The notes below the pieces were generated by a model. The model ran no database searches, was not told the DNA's origin, and saw only the letters and a program-made list of their open reading frames with translations. Shown one piece after another: positions 51,564 through 59,978 of a stretch of 64,000 bases of DNA. Where the stretch lies: positions 4,951,501 to 5,015,500 of the forward strand of contig NZ_CP018846.1 in the NCBI RefSeq assembly GCF_002025705.1, read 5' to 3'. The stretch comes from Pseudomonas putida. GTDB taxonomy: Bacteria; Pseudomonadota; Gammaproteobacteria; Pseudomonadales; Pseudomonadaceae. Each line of letters starts with the position of its first letter. Position 1 is the first letter of the stretch. A program made the translations under genes and the position numbers.

Positions 51564-52190
51564 TCAGGCCCGCCACAGGTACCAGGCAGCCACAGTCCTG
51601 TAGGGGCTCCACCCACCACCGAGCGAGCGCATCTGCGCCGGTGTCGGTGCCTTGTCCAACCCCTTCAACCGGCGATATCCCTCGCGTACGCCAAAATCGT
51701 CCACCGGCAGGATATCCGAGCGCTCCAGGCTGTAGATCAACAGCATCTCCACCGTCCAGCGCCCGACGCCGCGCAGCGCCACCAGCCGCTCTATCAAGGC
51801 ATCATCGGCAAGCCTCAGCGCCTCTTCCCGGCACGGCACCACGCCCTCCAGGCTGGCCTGGGCGATGCCGTGTATGGTCGCCAGCTTGCTTGCCGAAAAG
51901 CCACACCCGCGCATCACCTCGGGGCTGACCGCCAGCAGTTGCTCCGGGGCCGGAAACGCCTGCTCGGGGAACAGCGCCAGCAACCGCCCAAGGATTGCCT
52001 CGGCCGCCCGTGCATGCAGCTGTTGATAGGCAATTGCCCGCACCAGCGCCTCATAAGGTTCACGCCCTGGCGTCGCCTGATGCAGGCACGGCCCGATCGC
52101 CTCGATATGCCGCGCCCAGTCCGGGTCCAGCGCAGCCAGGTGGCCAGTGGCTGCGCGGTAGGCGTCAGGCGAAAGGTCGGCGAGGATCAT
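51564..52190 (-). CDS. alkA: DNA-3-methyladenine glycosylase II
   Basis: A 208-residue base-excision enzyme removing alkylated purines. The helix-hairpin-helix is LVALRGVGRWTVEMLL and the catalytic Asp follows in ILPVDDFGVREGY. It is shorter than E. coli AlkA (282) because the N-terminal TBP-like domain is missing, as in many proteobacterial homologues. ATG 52190 follows GGAGC. Together with ada it forms an adaptive response pair. Confidence 0.9.
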   Translation of the reverse strand: MILADLSPDAYRAATGHLAALDPDWARHIEAIGPCLHQATPGREPYEALVRAIAYQQLHARAAEAILGRLLALFPEQAFPAPEQLLAVSPEVMRGCGFSASKLATIHGIAQASLEGVVPCREEALRLADDALIERLVALRGVGRWTVEMLLIYSLERSDILPVDDFGVREGYRRLKGLDKAPTPAQMRSLGGGWSPYRTVAAWYLWRA

Positions 52191-52296
52191 CCGTAGCTCC
52201 TGTAGATGCGAGGCAGGTCCAGCTTAGCCCAACCGCTGATCGGGCAAACCCCGGATCTTGCGCGGCTAATTTCTGGTATGCCTTGCCTGCGCCCCT

Positions 52297-52333
52297 GTGG
52301 CAGCAGGCTTGCCCGCGAAAGGGCCGGTACAGG
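52297..52333. repeat. Single REP element
   Basis: One arm, GTGGCAGCAGGCTTGCCCGC then GAAAGGGCCGG, between the start of alkA and the end of the MFS gene. Confidence 0.65.
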
Positions 52334-52347
52334 AAAACCCAGATAAC

Positions 52348-53508
52348 TCAGTCAGCAACCGCCCGCAACTTCCCCACCCGCCGATACGACTGCCGGGCAA
52401 AGCACACGAACAGCCCCGCCATCAGCGCCAGCGCCATCGGCAAACCATGCGGTGCGACATCCATCGCCGCCCCGCTCACCAGCGGCCCGACCAGGCTGCC
52501 GACGCCCCACAGCAGGCCCACGCTGGCATTCGCCGTGACCAGGTCCTGCCCTTTGAAGCGCTGACCGATCAGCACCAGCGCCAGGGTGTAGATACCCCCC
52601 GCCACCGCGCCCAGCAGCACCAGCATCGGCCACAGCAGCCAGGTCACCTGCAGCAGCCACGGCAGGGCGATGCCGATGGCCATTGCCACCAGCCCGCACA
52701 CCAGGTGCAGCCCGGTGCGCTCGACGCGGTCGGCCAGCCAGCCCAGAGGGAGCTGGAACACCATGTCGCCTGCGAACACCACGGTCACCATCAGTGCTGC
52801 AACGGCCACGGCAAACCCATGGCTGCTGGCGTACACCGGCAGCAGCGACAGCACTACGGCATCGAAGAACGAGAAGAACAGCACCGCCACACACAGCGCC
52901 GGCGCCACGCGGAAGAAGCCCGCCAGGCCGAAGCTTTTCTCGCCCTCATCACCATGCTCCACATGGTCGTTGGGCACGGTCAGCAGGATGCACAGCAGGG
53001 CCAGGCCATAACCAATGGTGACCACACCGACGATCCACGGGCTATCGGCGCCAATCAGCGCGATCAATGCCGGGCCGAGCACCTGGAAGCCAGTGAAGCT
53101 GGTGGCGTACAGGGCCATGATCTTGCCGCGGTTGTGGTCCGGGCACAGCTCGTTGACCCAGGATTCGCCGAGGATGATCGCGATGCCCATGCCGATGCCC
53201 AAGCCCAGACGCAGCACGGCCAGCATCCACAGCGAATCGAACGCCGAATCGAGCAGGGCGATGCTCACGGTGCACAGGCTGAAGCACAGCAGGTAGATGG
53301 TGCGCCGGGTCAGGTGCCGGCAGCAGGCGTCGACCATGAACGCCGAGAGCATCATGCCCGCGGCAGGGATAGCCGAGATGATGCCAATTTCAAGGGTACC
53401 GGCACCGGCCTCGTGCAGACGCAACGACACCAGCGGCAGGCTGGCCCCCAGGCTGAAGCCCACTACCGATACGGCGAACAGAAGGCCCGCCAGCAAACGC
53501 ATGTTCAT
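52348..53508 (-). CDS. MFS transporter (YcaD-like)
   Basis: A 386-residue, 12-helix transporter of the major facilitator family. The loop 2-3 region reads MVDACCRHLTRRTIYLLC and the loop 8-9 repeat LADRVERTGLHLVCG; the GESW motif in the fourth or fifth helix is shared with YcaD-type proteins. Substrate unknown. ATG 53508 is chosen because GGAG is seven bases upstream; a second ATG follows at 53502. A 265-nt leader seems to precede it (promoter at 53780-53809). Confidence 0.85.
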   Translation of the reverse strand: MNMRLLAGLLFAVSVVGFSLGASLPLVSLRLHEAGAGTLEIGIISAIPAAGMMLSAFMVDACCRHLTRRTIYLLCFSLCTVSIALLDSAFDSLWMLAVLRLGLGIGMGIAIILGESWVNELCPDHNRGKIMALYATSFTGFQVLGPALIALIGADSPWIVGVVTIGYGLALLCILLTVPNDHVEHGDEGEKSFGLAGFFRVAPALCVAVLFFSFFDAVVLSLLPVYASSHGFAVAVAALMVTVVFAGDMVFQLPLGWLADRVERTGLHLVCGLVAMAIGIALPWLLQVTWLLWPMLVLLGAVAGGIYTLALVLIGQRFKGQDLVTANASVGLLWGVGSLVGPLVSGAAMDVAPHGLPMALALMAGLFVCFARQSYRRVGKLRAVAD

Positions 53509-53594
53509 GTACCACTCCAGGCAAAACTGAAAAGACGCGCAGATACAGGCGCCCACACGCACACCGGGAAGGCGGGCGACGCAAGGGCGCGGGG

Positions 53595-53738
53595 TCAGTT
53601 CAGGGCTTGGTGTGGCGAGAAGGTGAAGGCGAACAGCACGCTGCGGCGACGCTTGAGCACCGTATCGCTCGGCCACGCACGACGCATGGCCTGAAGAGCA
53701 GGCTGGCGGGCGTGTGGGAGGGATTGGGTACGGCGCAT
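53595..53738 (-). CDS. Possible 47-residue leader ORF
   Basis: ATG 53738 to TGA 53595-53597 gives a basic peptide MRRTQSLPHARQP... ending SPHQALN. It lies inside the predicted transcript, about 35 nt after the start point and 90 bp before the MFS gene. No ribosome site is visible, so it may not be translated; if it is, it would be a candidate regulatory upstream ORF. Confidence 0.25.
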   Translation of the reverse strand: MRRTQSLPHARQPALQAMRRAWPSDTVLKRRRSVLFAFTFSPHQALN

Positions 53739-53779
53739 TGCTGTGGCTACTACGCAGGTGAGTTGAAAAGAGAGGCGGC

Positions 53780-53809
53780 ACTCTAGGCGAAGGCAGGCGG
53801 AGTCGTCAA
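53780..53809 (-). promoter_or_regulatory. Sigma-70 promoter for the MFS gene
   Basis: On the minus strand TTGACG (53809-53804), an 18-bp spacer, TAGAGT (53785-53780). Both boxes are near consensus and point to the YcaD-like gene. Confidence 0.6.
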
Positions 53810-53827
53810 TTGCCCAGGGGCCTCTGC

Positions 53828-53936
53828 GAGGCCCTTTCGCGACACAAGGCCGCTCCTACAGGCATCGTGTCAGCCTGACGGTGTGCAATACCTGTGGGAG
53901 CGGCCTTGCGTCGCGAAAGGGCTGCACAGCAGCCCC
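53828..53936. repeat. REP inverted pair, 'GACACAAGG' subtype
   Basis: Arms GGCCCTTTCGCGACACAAGG and CCTTGCGTCGCGAAAGGGC. Located 7 bp after the stop codon of the second MFS gene, upstream of the first MFS promoter. Confidence 0.87.
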
Positions 53937-53943
53937 AGCGATA

Positions 53944-55155
53944 TCAGCGCTTACCGGTATTTGGCAGAAACACCGCCAACAGTCCGAACAACGGCAGGAA
54001 CGAGCACAACCCGTAGACGTACTCGATACCGCGCAAATCAGCCAGGTAGCCCAGCAGCGCCGCACCGATGCCGCCAAAGCCGAACATCAGCCCGAAGAAG
54101 ACCCCGGCAATCATGCCCACGCTGCCCGGCACCAGCTCCTGGGCATAAACCACGATTGCCGAAAACGCCGAGGCCAGGATGAAACCGATCACCACGCTGA
54201 GCACGGTAGTCCAGAACAGGTCGGCATACGGCAGCACCAGGGTGAACGGCGCCACGCCAAGGATCGAGAACCAGATCACCGCCTTGCGCCCGATACGGTC
54301 GCCGATCGGCCCGCCAAAGAAGGTACCCGCCGCCACGGCGCCGAGGAACAGGAACAGATGCAGCTGCGAGCTGGCCACCGACAGGTCGAACTTTTCGATC
54401 AGGTAGAAGGTGAAATAGCTGGTGAAGCTGGCCATGTAGAAGTACTTGGAGAACACCAGCAGCCCGAGCACGATCAGCGCCGCGATCACCCGCCCGCGCG
54501 AAATACCGTGGGTGGCCTGCACCGCCTTGCGCGCCTTGGCCTGGTTCAGGTGTTCCTTGTACCAGCGGCGCAGCATCAGGGTCACGGCAAAGAAAAACAG
54601 CGCCGCCACGCCGAACCAGGCCACGTGTGTCTGGCCGAACGGGATGACGATGGCCGCCGCCAGCAGTGGGCCAAAGGCGGAACCGGTGTTGCCGCCAACC
54701 TGGAAGGTCGACTGCGCCAGGCCGAAACGGCCACCCGAGGCCAGCCGCGCGATACGCGAGGTCTCCGGGTGGAAGGTCGACGAACCGATGCCGACCAGCG
54801 CAGACGCCAGCAGAATCATTGGGAAGCTGCCGACAAACGCCAGCATGACGATCCCCACCAGGGTGCACAGGGTGCCCAGCGGCAACAGGTTGGGCGTCGG
54901 CCTGCGGTCGGTGAAGAAACCCACCCAAGGCTGCAACAGCGAGGCCGTGATCTGGAAGGTCAGGGTAATCATGCCGATCTGGGCGAAACTCAGGTCGTAA
55001 TTGGCCTTGAGCATCGGGTAGATCGCCGGCAGCACCGACTGGATAAGGTCGTTGATCAGGTGCGCCAGGGCGCAGAAGGCGATGATGCGCATTACCAGCG
55101 GATTAGCTTGGTTCGCCGAACCTGTGCTGGCGGTGGGGGTGCTGCTGATGGCCAT
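53944..55155 (-). CDS. MFS transporter, fosmidomycin-resistance-like
   Basis: A 403-residue, 12-helix transporter. The N-terminal part after a Ser/Thr-rich leader reads ALAHLINDLIQSVLPAIYP, followed by FFTDRRPTPNLLP in loop 2-3 and SSTFHPETSRIARLASGGR, features of the Fsr branch. Fsr exports fosmidomycin in E. coli; the natural substrate here is unknown. ATG 55155 is preferred over a TTG at 55203. Its upstream region is shared with the divergent fecR-like gene and contains a Fur-like box. Confidence 0.85.
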   Translation of the reverse strand: MAISSTPTASTGSANQANPLVMRIIAFCALAHLINDLIQSVLPAIYPMLKANYDLSFAQIGMITLTFQITASLLQPWVGFFTDRRPTPNLLPLGTLCTLVGIVMLAFVGSFPMILLASALVGIGSSTFHPETSRIARLASGGRFGLAQSTFQVGGNTGSAFGPLLAAAIVIPFGQTHVAWFGVAALFFFAVTLMLRRWYKEHLNQAKARKAVQATHGISRGRVIAALIVLGLLVFSKYFYMASFTSYFTFYLIEKFDLSVASSQLHLFLFLGAVAAGTFFGGPIGDRIGRKAVIWFSILGVAPFTLVLPYADLFWTTVLSVVIGFILASAFSAIVVYAQELVPGSVGMIAGVFFGLMFGFGGIGAALLGYLADLRGIEYVYGLCSFLPLFGLLAVFLPNTGKR

Positions 55156-55248
55156 GGGCTTGAATTCCGTCCGCAGGTTTGGGATCCGATTATCAGGAAA
55201 CAAATAGATACATAGCTACCTTTTTTATTTGGCGGACATCACGTACTT

Positions 55249-55267
55249 GTAAATGGTTCTCAATATA
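55249..55267. promoter_or_regulatory. Fur-box-like site
   Basis: On the minus strand the 19-mer TATATTGAGAACCATTTAC matches 13 of 19 positions of the classical GATAATGATAATCATTATC. It lies between the divergent Fsr-like gene and the FecR-like gene, 70 bp before the latter. Confidence 0.5.
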
Positions 55268-55336
55268 TTTAGCATCTTCAGCCTAACTTCCCCGTAATCG
55301 TTGGGCGAAACCGCCCTCATGCGAGCACACTGACCC

Positions 55337-56269
55337 ATGAGCCCGATGCCCGCCACGCAGATTCAGGCCGATCCTCAGCAGGAAGCGCTGGAGTGGTTTT
55401 CGCGCCTGCGCCAGCCTGGCTGCGATGAAGGCGAACGCCAGGCATTCGGCCGTTGGTGCCAGGATCCGCTGAATGCACACGCCTATGCCGAACTGGAAGC
55501 TTGCTGGCAGCAGTTGCAAGCCCCCCCTGCCCGGCCGCGCCCGCGTTTGCTCAAGGTCCGCCGCCGCTACTTCGGTAAAGCGCTGGCCGTACTATTCCTG
55601 CTAATGCTTTGCGCACTGGCTTACCTGTATTGGCCCCTCATGCAGCGCCTGGCCAGCGAACTGCACACCGATATCGGCGAGCGCCGCAGTACACGCCTGG
55701 CCGACGGTTCGACCTTGCACCTGGACAGCGCCAGCGCGATGAATGTCGACCTGCGCGGGCGCACACGCCAATTGCACCTGGTACAAGGCCAGGTGTACCT
55801 GGATGTAGTGCTCGACGGGCGCGCCATGGAGGTTCAGGTGGACGATGCCCGTATCCAGGTGTTCGGCACCCGCCTGATGGTGGCGCGGCATGGCGATCAT
55901 GACGAACTGCTGGTGCTCAATGGCAAGGCCATGGTCATCCTGGGCGGCGACCAGCGCATGGTGTCGGCGGGTGAGCGAGTGACCTTCACCGAGGCGCGGA
56001 TCAACCCGGTGCAGAAAGCCGATGTGAAAACTGCCGATGCCTGGCGCACGGGCCAACTGCATGCCAGCGAAATGCCCCTGGGCCAGGTCATCGAACGCCT
56101 GGCTAGCGCCCAAGGCCGAAGGGTCTGGCTAATGGATGAGCAGACCGCTTATCGACGCATCAACGGCGACTTCAACCTCGATCACCCCGGCCAGACCCTG
56201 GACGCGCTCGCTGCCGAGCAGCATTTGCAGCTCTACGACGTGCTCGGGCAGTGGCTGATCGTTCGCTAA
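55337..56269 (+). CDS. FecR-family transmembrane anti-sigma factor without adjacent sigma gene
   Basis: A 310-residue protein. The cytoplasmic N-terminal domain (DUF4880-like; EALEWFSRLRQPGCDEGERQAFGRWCQDP) is followed by a membrane helix at about residues 83-99 (ALAVLFLLMLCALAYLYW) and a periplasmic FecR domain (IGERRSTRLADGSTLHLDSAS, VFGTRLMVAR). The C-terminus holds an STN-like segment (INGDFNLDHPGQTLDALA). FecR proteins pass a siderophore-receptor signal to an ECF sigma factor; here neither partner is next to it. Start ATG 55337; an in-frame ATG is at 55346. Confidence 0.88.
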   Translation: MSPMPATQIQADPQQEALEWFSRLRQPGCDEGERQAFGRWCQDPLNAHAYAELEACWQQLQAPPARPRPRLLKVRRRYFGKALAVLFLLMLCALAYLYWPLMQRLASELHTDIGERRSTRLADGSTLHLDSASAMNVDLRGRTRQLHLVQGQVYLDVVLDGRAMEVQVDDARIQVFGTRLMVARHGDHDELLVLNGKAMVILGGDQRMVSAGERVTFTEARINPVQKADVKTADAWRTGQLHASEMPLGQVIERLASAQGRRVWLMDEQTAYRRINGDFNLDHPGQTLDALAAEQHLQLYDVLGQWLIVR

Positions 56270-56325
56270 AACCGGGCTCGGCCGCTAAGTTTTTGAAAGC
56301 GTGCAAATTTTTTTGAAAAAGAGTG

Positions 56326-56354
56326 TTGACACAGGTCCATCACAAGGGAATAAT
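56326..56354 (+). promoter_or_regulatory. Promoter of tRNA-Met
   Basis: TTGACA (56326-56331), 17-bp spacer, AATAAT (56349-56354), then GCGCGCC, a GC-rich discriminator typical of stable-RNA promoters; the tRNA starts 11 bases after the -10. Confidence 0.85.
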
Positions 56355-56364
56355 GCGCGCCATC

Positions 56365-56441
56365 GGCTACATAGCTCAGTTGGTTAGAGCATAGCATTCA
56401 TAATGCTGGGGTCCGGGGTTCAAGTCCCTGTGTAGCCACCA
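56365..56441 (+). tRNA. tRNA-Met (anticodon CAU)
   Basis: Acceptor GGCTACA pairs with TGTAGCC, followed by A and encoded CCA. Anticodon stem TAGCA/TGCTG (one G-T pair) encloses TTCATAA, anticodon CAT. The paired first base of the acceptor (G1-C72) and absence of three G-C pairs in the anticodon stem mark it as elongator rather than initiator. Confidence 0.95.
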
Positions 56442-56447
56442 AACCTG

Positions 56448-56482
56448 AAAAGGGCTTACCGCAAGGTAAGCCCTTTTCTTTT
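56448..56482 (+). terminator. Terminator after tRNA-Met
   Basis: Stem AAAAGGGCTTACC / GGTAAGCCCTTTT with GCAA loop, then CTTTT. Its symmetric A and T flanks let it also stop the leftward lysE-type transcript. Confidence 0.93.
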
Positions 56483-56505
56483 GCCTGTAAAAAATCCCCT
56501 CCCTC

Positions 56506-57117
56506 TCAGCGCACCCCGGCGACCGCCACGGCCAGCCCCAGGCTGATCAGTGCAAGACCGATCACCCGGTCGACCAGCCGCTGCCTTGCGATCATCAACG
56601 CACGCAATCGCGCACTGGAAAAGAACACCGCCACCAGGCTGAACCAGGCCCAGTGGGCGAACGACATGAATGCGCCATAGGCGAAATCCAGCGTCAGCGT
56701 TGTACCCGGTTGCACCACCTGGGTGTAGGCACTGATCACGAAGAGCATGGTCTTGGGGTTGAGGGCGTTGGTCAGGAAACCGGTACGCAGTGCCGACGGC
56801 CAACCTGATTGCTGCCCTCCCCCCTCCAAGTCGATGCGGGAAGTATTGGTCAGCGACTGGTAGCCCAGGTAGATCAGGTAACCGGCGCCCAGCACCTTCA
56901 TGCCAAGGAAAAGACCCGGGCTCTGGCTGATGATCACCGCAACGCCGAATACCGTGTACAGCACATGCACCTGCACACCCAGCGCGATACCCACCGCCGC
57001 AGCCAGGCCAGCCTTGCGACCCTGGGCGTAACTACTGCGGGTGACCATGGCGAAGTCGGCGCCGGGGCTGACGACGGCAAGCAGGGTGAACAGGGCGACA
57101 GCGATGAGTTCGGTCAT
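56506..57117 (-). CDS. LysE/RhtB-family amino-acid exporter
   Basis: A 203-residue, six-helix exporter. The N-terminal AVVSPGADFAMVTRSSYAQGRKAGLAAAVGIALG (residues about 14-47, read in two pieces) holds the family signature PGxDF and GxxxGL; NALNPKTMLFV is the second conserved motif. RhtB-like members export homoserine, threonine or related amino acids. The divergent LysR gene probably regulates it. Confidence 0.88.
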   Translation of the reverse strand: MTELIAVALFTLLAVVSPGADFAMVTRSSYAQGRKAGLAAAVGIALGVQVHVLYTVFGVAVIISQSPGLFLGMKVLGAGYLIYLGYQSLTNTSRIDLEGGGQQSGWPSALRTGFLTNALNPKTMLFVISAYTQVVQPGTTLTLDFAYGAFMSFAHWAWFSLVAVFFSSARLRALMIARQRLVDRVIGLALISLGLAVAVAGVR

Positions 57118-57249
57118 TGGAAAGGGCCTTCGATAATCGATGAAAATGCACGGATGCGCTGATTATCGATGGCGTGATGAGGCGGCAAAAACGATTTATA
57201 GTGCAGAGAATCTGATAGTTTTCCTGACAGATAAGCGCAGCCTTATAGA

Positions 57250-57279
57250 GCCTTCGCGGGCAAGCCCGCCCCCACAGGC
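57250..57279. repeat. Partial REP element
   Basis: CCTTCGCGGGCAAGCCCGCC then CCCACAGG, a single arm in the space between the divergent exporter and LysR genes, 21 bp before the LysR start. Confidence 0.65.
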
Positions 57280-57302
57280 CATGTCAGGCTGAAAGGGATG
57301 CC

Positions 57303-58217
57303 ATGAAACTGCCCCCACTCACCGCCTTGCGCTACTTCGATATCGCTGCCGAAACCGAAAGCTTCGTGCGCACCGCCGAGCGCCTGCATGTCACCCACGG
57401 CGCAGTCAGCCGCCAGGTGCGCCTGCTCGAAGAAAGCCTGGGCATTGAACTGTTCGAGCGGCGCAACCGGGCGATCTTCCTCACCCCCGCCGGCCGAGAG
57501 CTGCATGGCACAACCCAGGCGATCTTCGAACAGCTCGAAGGCACCGTGCAGCGCCTGCAGCAGCAGGAACGCAACAATGTGCTGGTGCTGTCTTGCGAGC
57601 CGACCATCGCCATGCGCTGGCTGATCCCGCGCCTGCCGCGCTTTCACGCCGCACACCCGGACCTGCAAATGCACCTGGTGGCTGCCGGGGGCCCGGTGGA
57701 CTTCGCCCGCGGCGGGGTCGACCTGGCGCTACGTCGCGACGACTTCCATTGGCCGCCGACGCTGCACAGCGTGAAAATCTGTGATGAATGGATAGGCCCT
57801 GTCAGCCGCGCCCGTTGCGATAACCTCGACGGCCAACGCCTGTTGCACAGCAGCACCCGCCCCAGCGCATGGCCTACCTGGCTGCGCCTGAGCGGGCGGC
57901 AGGCAACCCACAACGAACGCAGCGACTTCGAACACTTCTACCTGTCGCTACAAGCCGCCAGCGCTGGCCTGGGCCTGGCCATCGCCTCGGCATTGATGGT
58001 GCGCGACGAGCTCGACAGCGGCCAATTGCAGGCCCCATTCGGTTTCCTGCGCGATGGCTCTGCCTATCACCTGCTCAGCCCGCAGCCACTAAGCGATGGC
58101 GGCAAGCGCCAGCGCTTTGCCGAATGGGTGCAGAGTGAAAGCCAGGCCTGCCTCACTCACCTGGGCTTGCTGCAGAATGACGAGGCCGCGCTGCCATCAC
58201 CGCCCCAGGTGCGATAA
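57303..58217 (+). CDS. LysR-family transcriptional regulator
   Basis: A 304-residue regulator with an N-terminal winged helix (LTALRYFDIAAETESFVRTAERLHVTHGAVSRQVRLLEE, residues about 6-45, read in pieces) and a substrate-binding domain (about 92-295). The start PPLTALRYFDIAA is typical of the GcvA/AmpR branch. Divergent from the LysE-type exporter, the classical arrangement for an exporter and its inducer-sensing activator. Its last 61 bp overlap the convergent peptidase gene. Confidence 0.9.
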   Translation: MKLPPLTALRYFDIAAETESFVRTAERLHVTHGAVSRQVRLLEESLGIELFERRNRAIFLTPAGRELHGTTQAIFEQLEGTVQRLQQQERNNVLVLSCEPTIAMRWLIPRLPRFHAAHPDLQMHLVAAGGPVDFARGGVDLALRRDDFHWPPTLHSVKICDEWIGPVSRARCDNLDGQRLLHSSTRPSAWPTWLRLSGRQATHNERSDFEHFYLSLQAASAGLGLAIASALMVRDELDSGQLQAPFGFLRDGSAYHLLSPQPLSDGGKRQRFAEWVQSESQACLTHLGLLQNDEAALPSPPQVR

Positions 58218-58741
58218 CCCGCGGTATCGATGTGGATACGCCCGCTCGGGTAGCGCCCCAACCCCATGTTCCAGGCCTGGCCGTACTGCTGCCAGAAGCG
58301 GCACAGCGGATTGGGATCGGCCCAGGCCGGCAGCAGAATATCGACTGCGAAAGCGCGGGTATGGGCACTGCCCACGGCGCCACCGGCGCAACGATTGAGA
58401 TCAGGATCGCGATAGGCGGAGACCACTTCGAACTGGCGCAGCATGTTCCGTTCGTCGAGGGTCTTGATCAGCGAAAGGGTGGAGCGCACTGCCGGCCAGT
58501 TACTGGCAGGCGGCACCGCGAACGGCGAGGCATGGCACAGCTTCCAGTCCGAGGCCGAACGCAGCAGCTGATGGATGGGCACCACACCATATAGACGAGC
58601 ATCCACCAGCATCTCGCGAAACGGCCGGGTCTGATGGTCACCTGCCCACTGCGCGAACATCCACAGGTCACGCTCGTCGGCCAACACCACTGTGCTCCAC
58701 AGCACACCTGCAGCCAGCAGCATCCCGCTTGCTCTTCTCAT
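58157..58741 (-). CDS. Exported M15-type peptidase (D-Ala-D-Ala carboxypeptidase-like)
   Basis: A 194-residue protein with a signal peptide (residues 1-21, ending VVLA). The zinc site of M15 peptidases is visible: His and Asp in SAHTRAFAVD and His in GRIHID, with SAYRDPDLNRCAGG before them. It should trim peptidoglycan stems in the periplasm. GGGAG precedes ATG 58741. It is divergent from the unknown protein at 58809 and overlaps the 3' end of the LysR gene by 61 bp, tail to tail. Confidence 0.83.
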   Translation of the reverse strand: MRRASGMLLAAGVLWSTVVLADERDLWMFAQWAGDHQTRPFREMLVDARLYGVVPIHQLLRSASDWKLCHASPFAVPPASNWPAVRSTLSLIKTLDERNMLRQFEVVSAYRDPDLNRCAGGAVGSAHTRAFAVDILLPAWADPNPLCRFWQQYGQAWNMGLGRYPSGRIHIDTAGYRTWGGDGSAASSFCSKPR

Positions 58742-58808
58742 CCCCACGCTCCCTGCTCCAGTATGAGCGCGGCCGCCACCCCGGGCGGCCACTTACAAGG
58801 AGTTAAGC

Positions 58809-59966
58809 ATGCACAAGACTGTCGCAACGAGCCTCGCCGCCCTCGCCTTCAGCGGCCTGACCATGGCGGATGCACGCATCGACCTGGGCGATGCCCAGCG
58901 CGTCACCCGTCTGTTCGCCTTCCCCAACAACTGCCACGTGATCTGTTACCGCGACTGGACGCTGGAGCAGACCGTGGAGCACTACCTGACCCAAAGCGTA
59001 CGCCGCGACGGCCATGCCAACGCCAAGGTGCACGTCGGCCGCGACAACGGCCGGTTGCATGCCACCATCAGCGATGTACCCGGCAACTATGCCGAGCCCC
59101 TGCGCAAGCTGCTCGACAGTGGCGAGTTGGCCTATGACGGTGCCACCCAGCTGAACAAGGACGGTAAATGGTCCTACGACTGGTACCTGTTCCTGCCGCT
59201 GGGCATGGCCCTGCAGAACCGCCGCAGTATAGAACTGCTGCACTTCCCGCCGGACTATTCGTTGACTCAAGCCCAGGATTACCTGCGCTCCAACACCACC
59301 GACCGCTGGGCCGAACTGCTGACCTTCAATGGCATCGATGCCAGCCAGACCCCGGCCTACCAGACGATCATCGACATCGCCCCGATTGCCGCCCCGGCCA
59401 GCGCGGGTGATGCCCTGACAGGCACCTACGGCTACTTCAAGGACTACCAGCTACGCATGGTCCGCGAGATGACCCTGCAAAGCGCCACCAAACCCCTGCC
59501 GATGGTCGCCTTTGGCGCCCCGGTGCGCAGCTGGATCCAGCAACAGTACGGGCCGCAGGTGGGCGTGCTGGGCCTTGTCAGCATCAGCCCGCAACCGGGG
59601 GCGCAGGTGCCGGTGCTGGGGTCTAACCATCCCAGCGCCATCTGGTATGCGGCGGATAAGGACAGCCATGGTGGCGATCAGGATGCGGCGGATGCGGCGG
59701 GCTTGAAGATGATGGGGCAGGACCTTACGGCAGCCTGCTGGCAGGCGGGGATGGGGCGTAATCCGGGGGCCGAGCCGAAGATGACCCTGGATGCCTGCTC
59801 GAGCAAATGGCAAGTGACGCAGAAGAAGCAGACCTGCGAGCTGTTTTTCCGCACGATACGCAAGTACACGCCGGAGCAGGCGGCGGCCAAGTGCAATACC
59901 GGGGAGATGACCCGAAGCCTGAGGGACCTGCGCAAGCCGGTCGAGGTTGTGCCGCGGGAGCTGTGA
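58809..59966 (+). CDS. Exported protein of unknown function, 385 aa
   Basis: A 385-residue protein with a signal peptide (residues 1-22, MHKTVATSLAALAFSGLTMA cleavage region). The mature chain has seven or more cysteines (two early, NNCHVICYRD; others clustered in the last 100 residues: AACWQAG, LDACSSK, QTCELFF, AKCNTG), suggesting disulfides in the periplasm. No catalytic motif recognised. It is divergently transcribed from the M15 peptidase. Ends at a REP cluster. Confidence 0.65.
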   Translation: MHKTVATSLAALAFSGLTMADARIDLGDAQRVTRLFAFPNNCHVICYRDWTLEQTVEHYLTQSVRRDGHANAKVHVGRDNGRLHATISDVPGNYAEPLRKLLDSGELAYDGATQLNKDGKWSYDWYLFLPLGMALQNRRSIELLHFPPDYSLTQAQDYLRSNTTDRWAELLTFNGIDASQTPAYQTIIDIAPIAAPASAGDALTGTYGYFKDYQLRMVREMTLQSATKPLPMVAFGAPVRSWIQQQYGPQVGVLGLVSISPQPGAQVPVLGSNHPSAIWYAADKDSHGGDQDAADAAGLKMMGQDLTAACWQAGMGRNPGAEPKMTLDACSSKWQVTQKKQTCELFFRTIRKYTPEQAAAKCNTGEMTRSLRDLRKPVEVVPREL

Positions 59967-59978
59967 TCGACTCGCTGG

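Larger units (their letters stand above)
53509..53827. other. 319-bp leader region of the MFS gene
   Basis: Contains a good leftward sigma-70 promoter (53780-53809) and one short frame (53595-53738). Otherwise nothing recognisable. Confidence 0.55.

Noticed and set aside
55156..55203. A 16-residue extension of the Fsr-like protein from a TTG codon
   Set aside because: No ribosome site; ATG 55155 starts a normal leader before the first helix.
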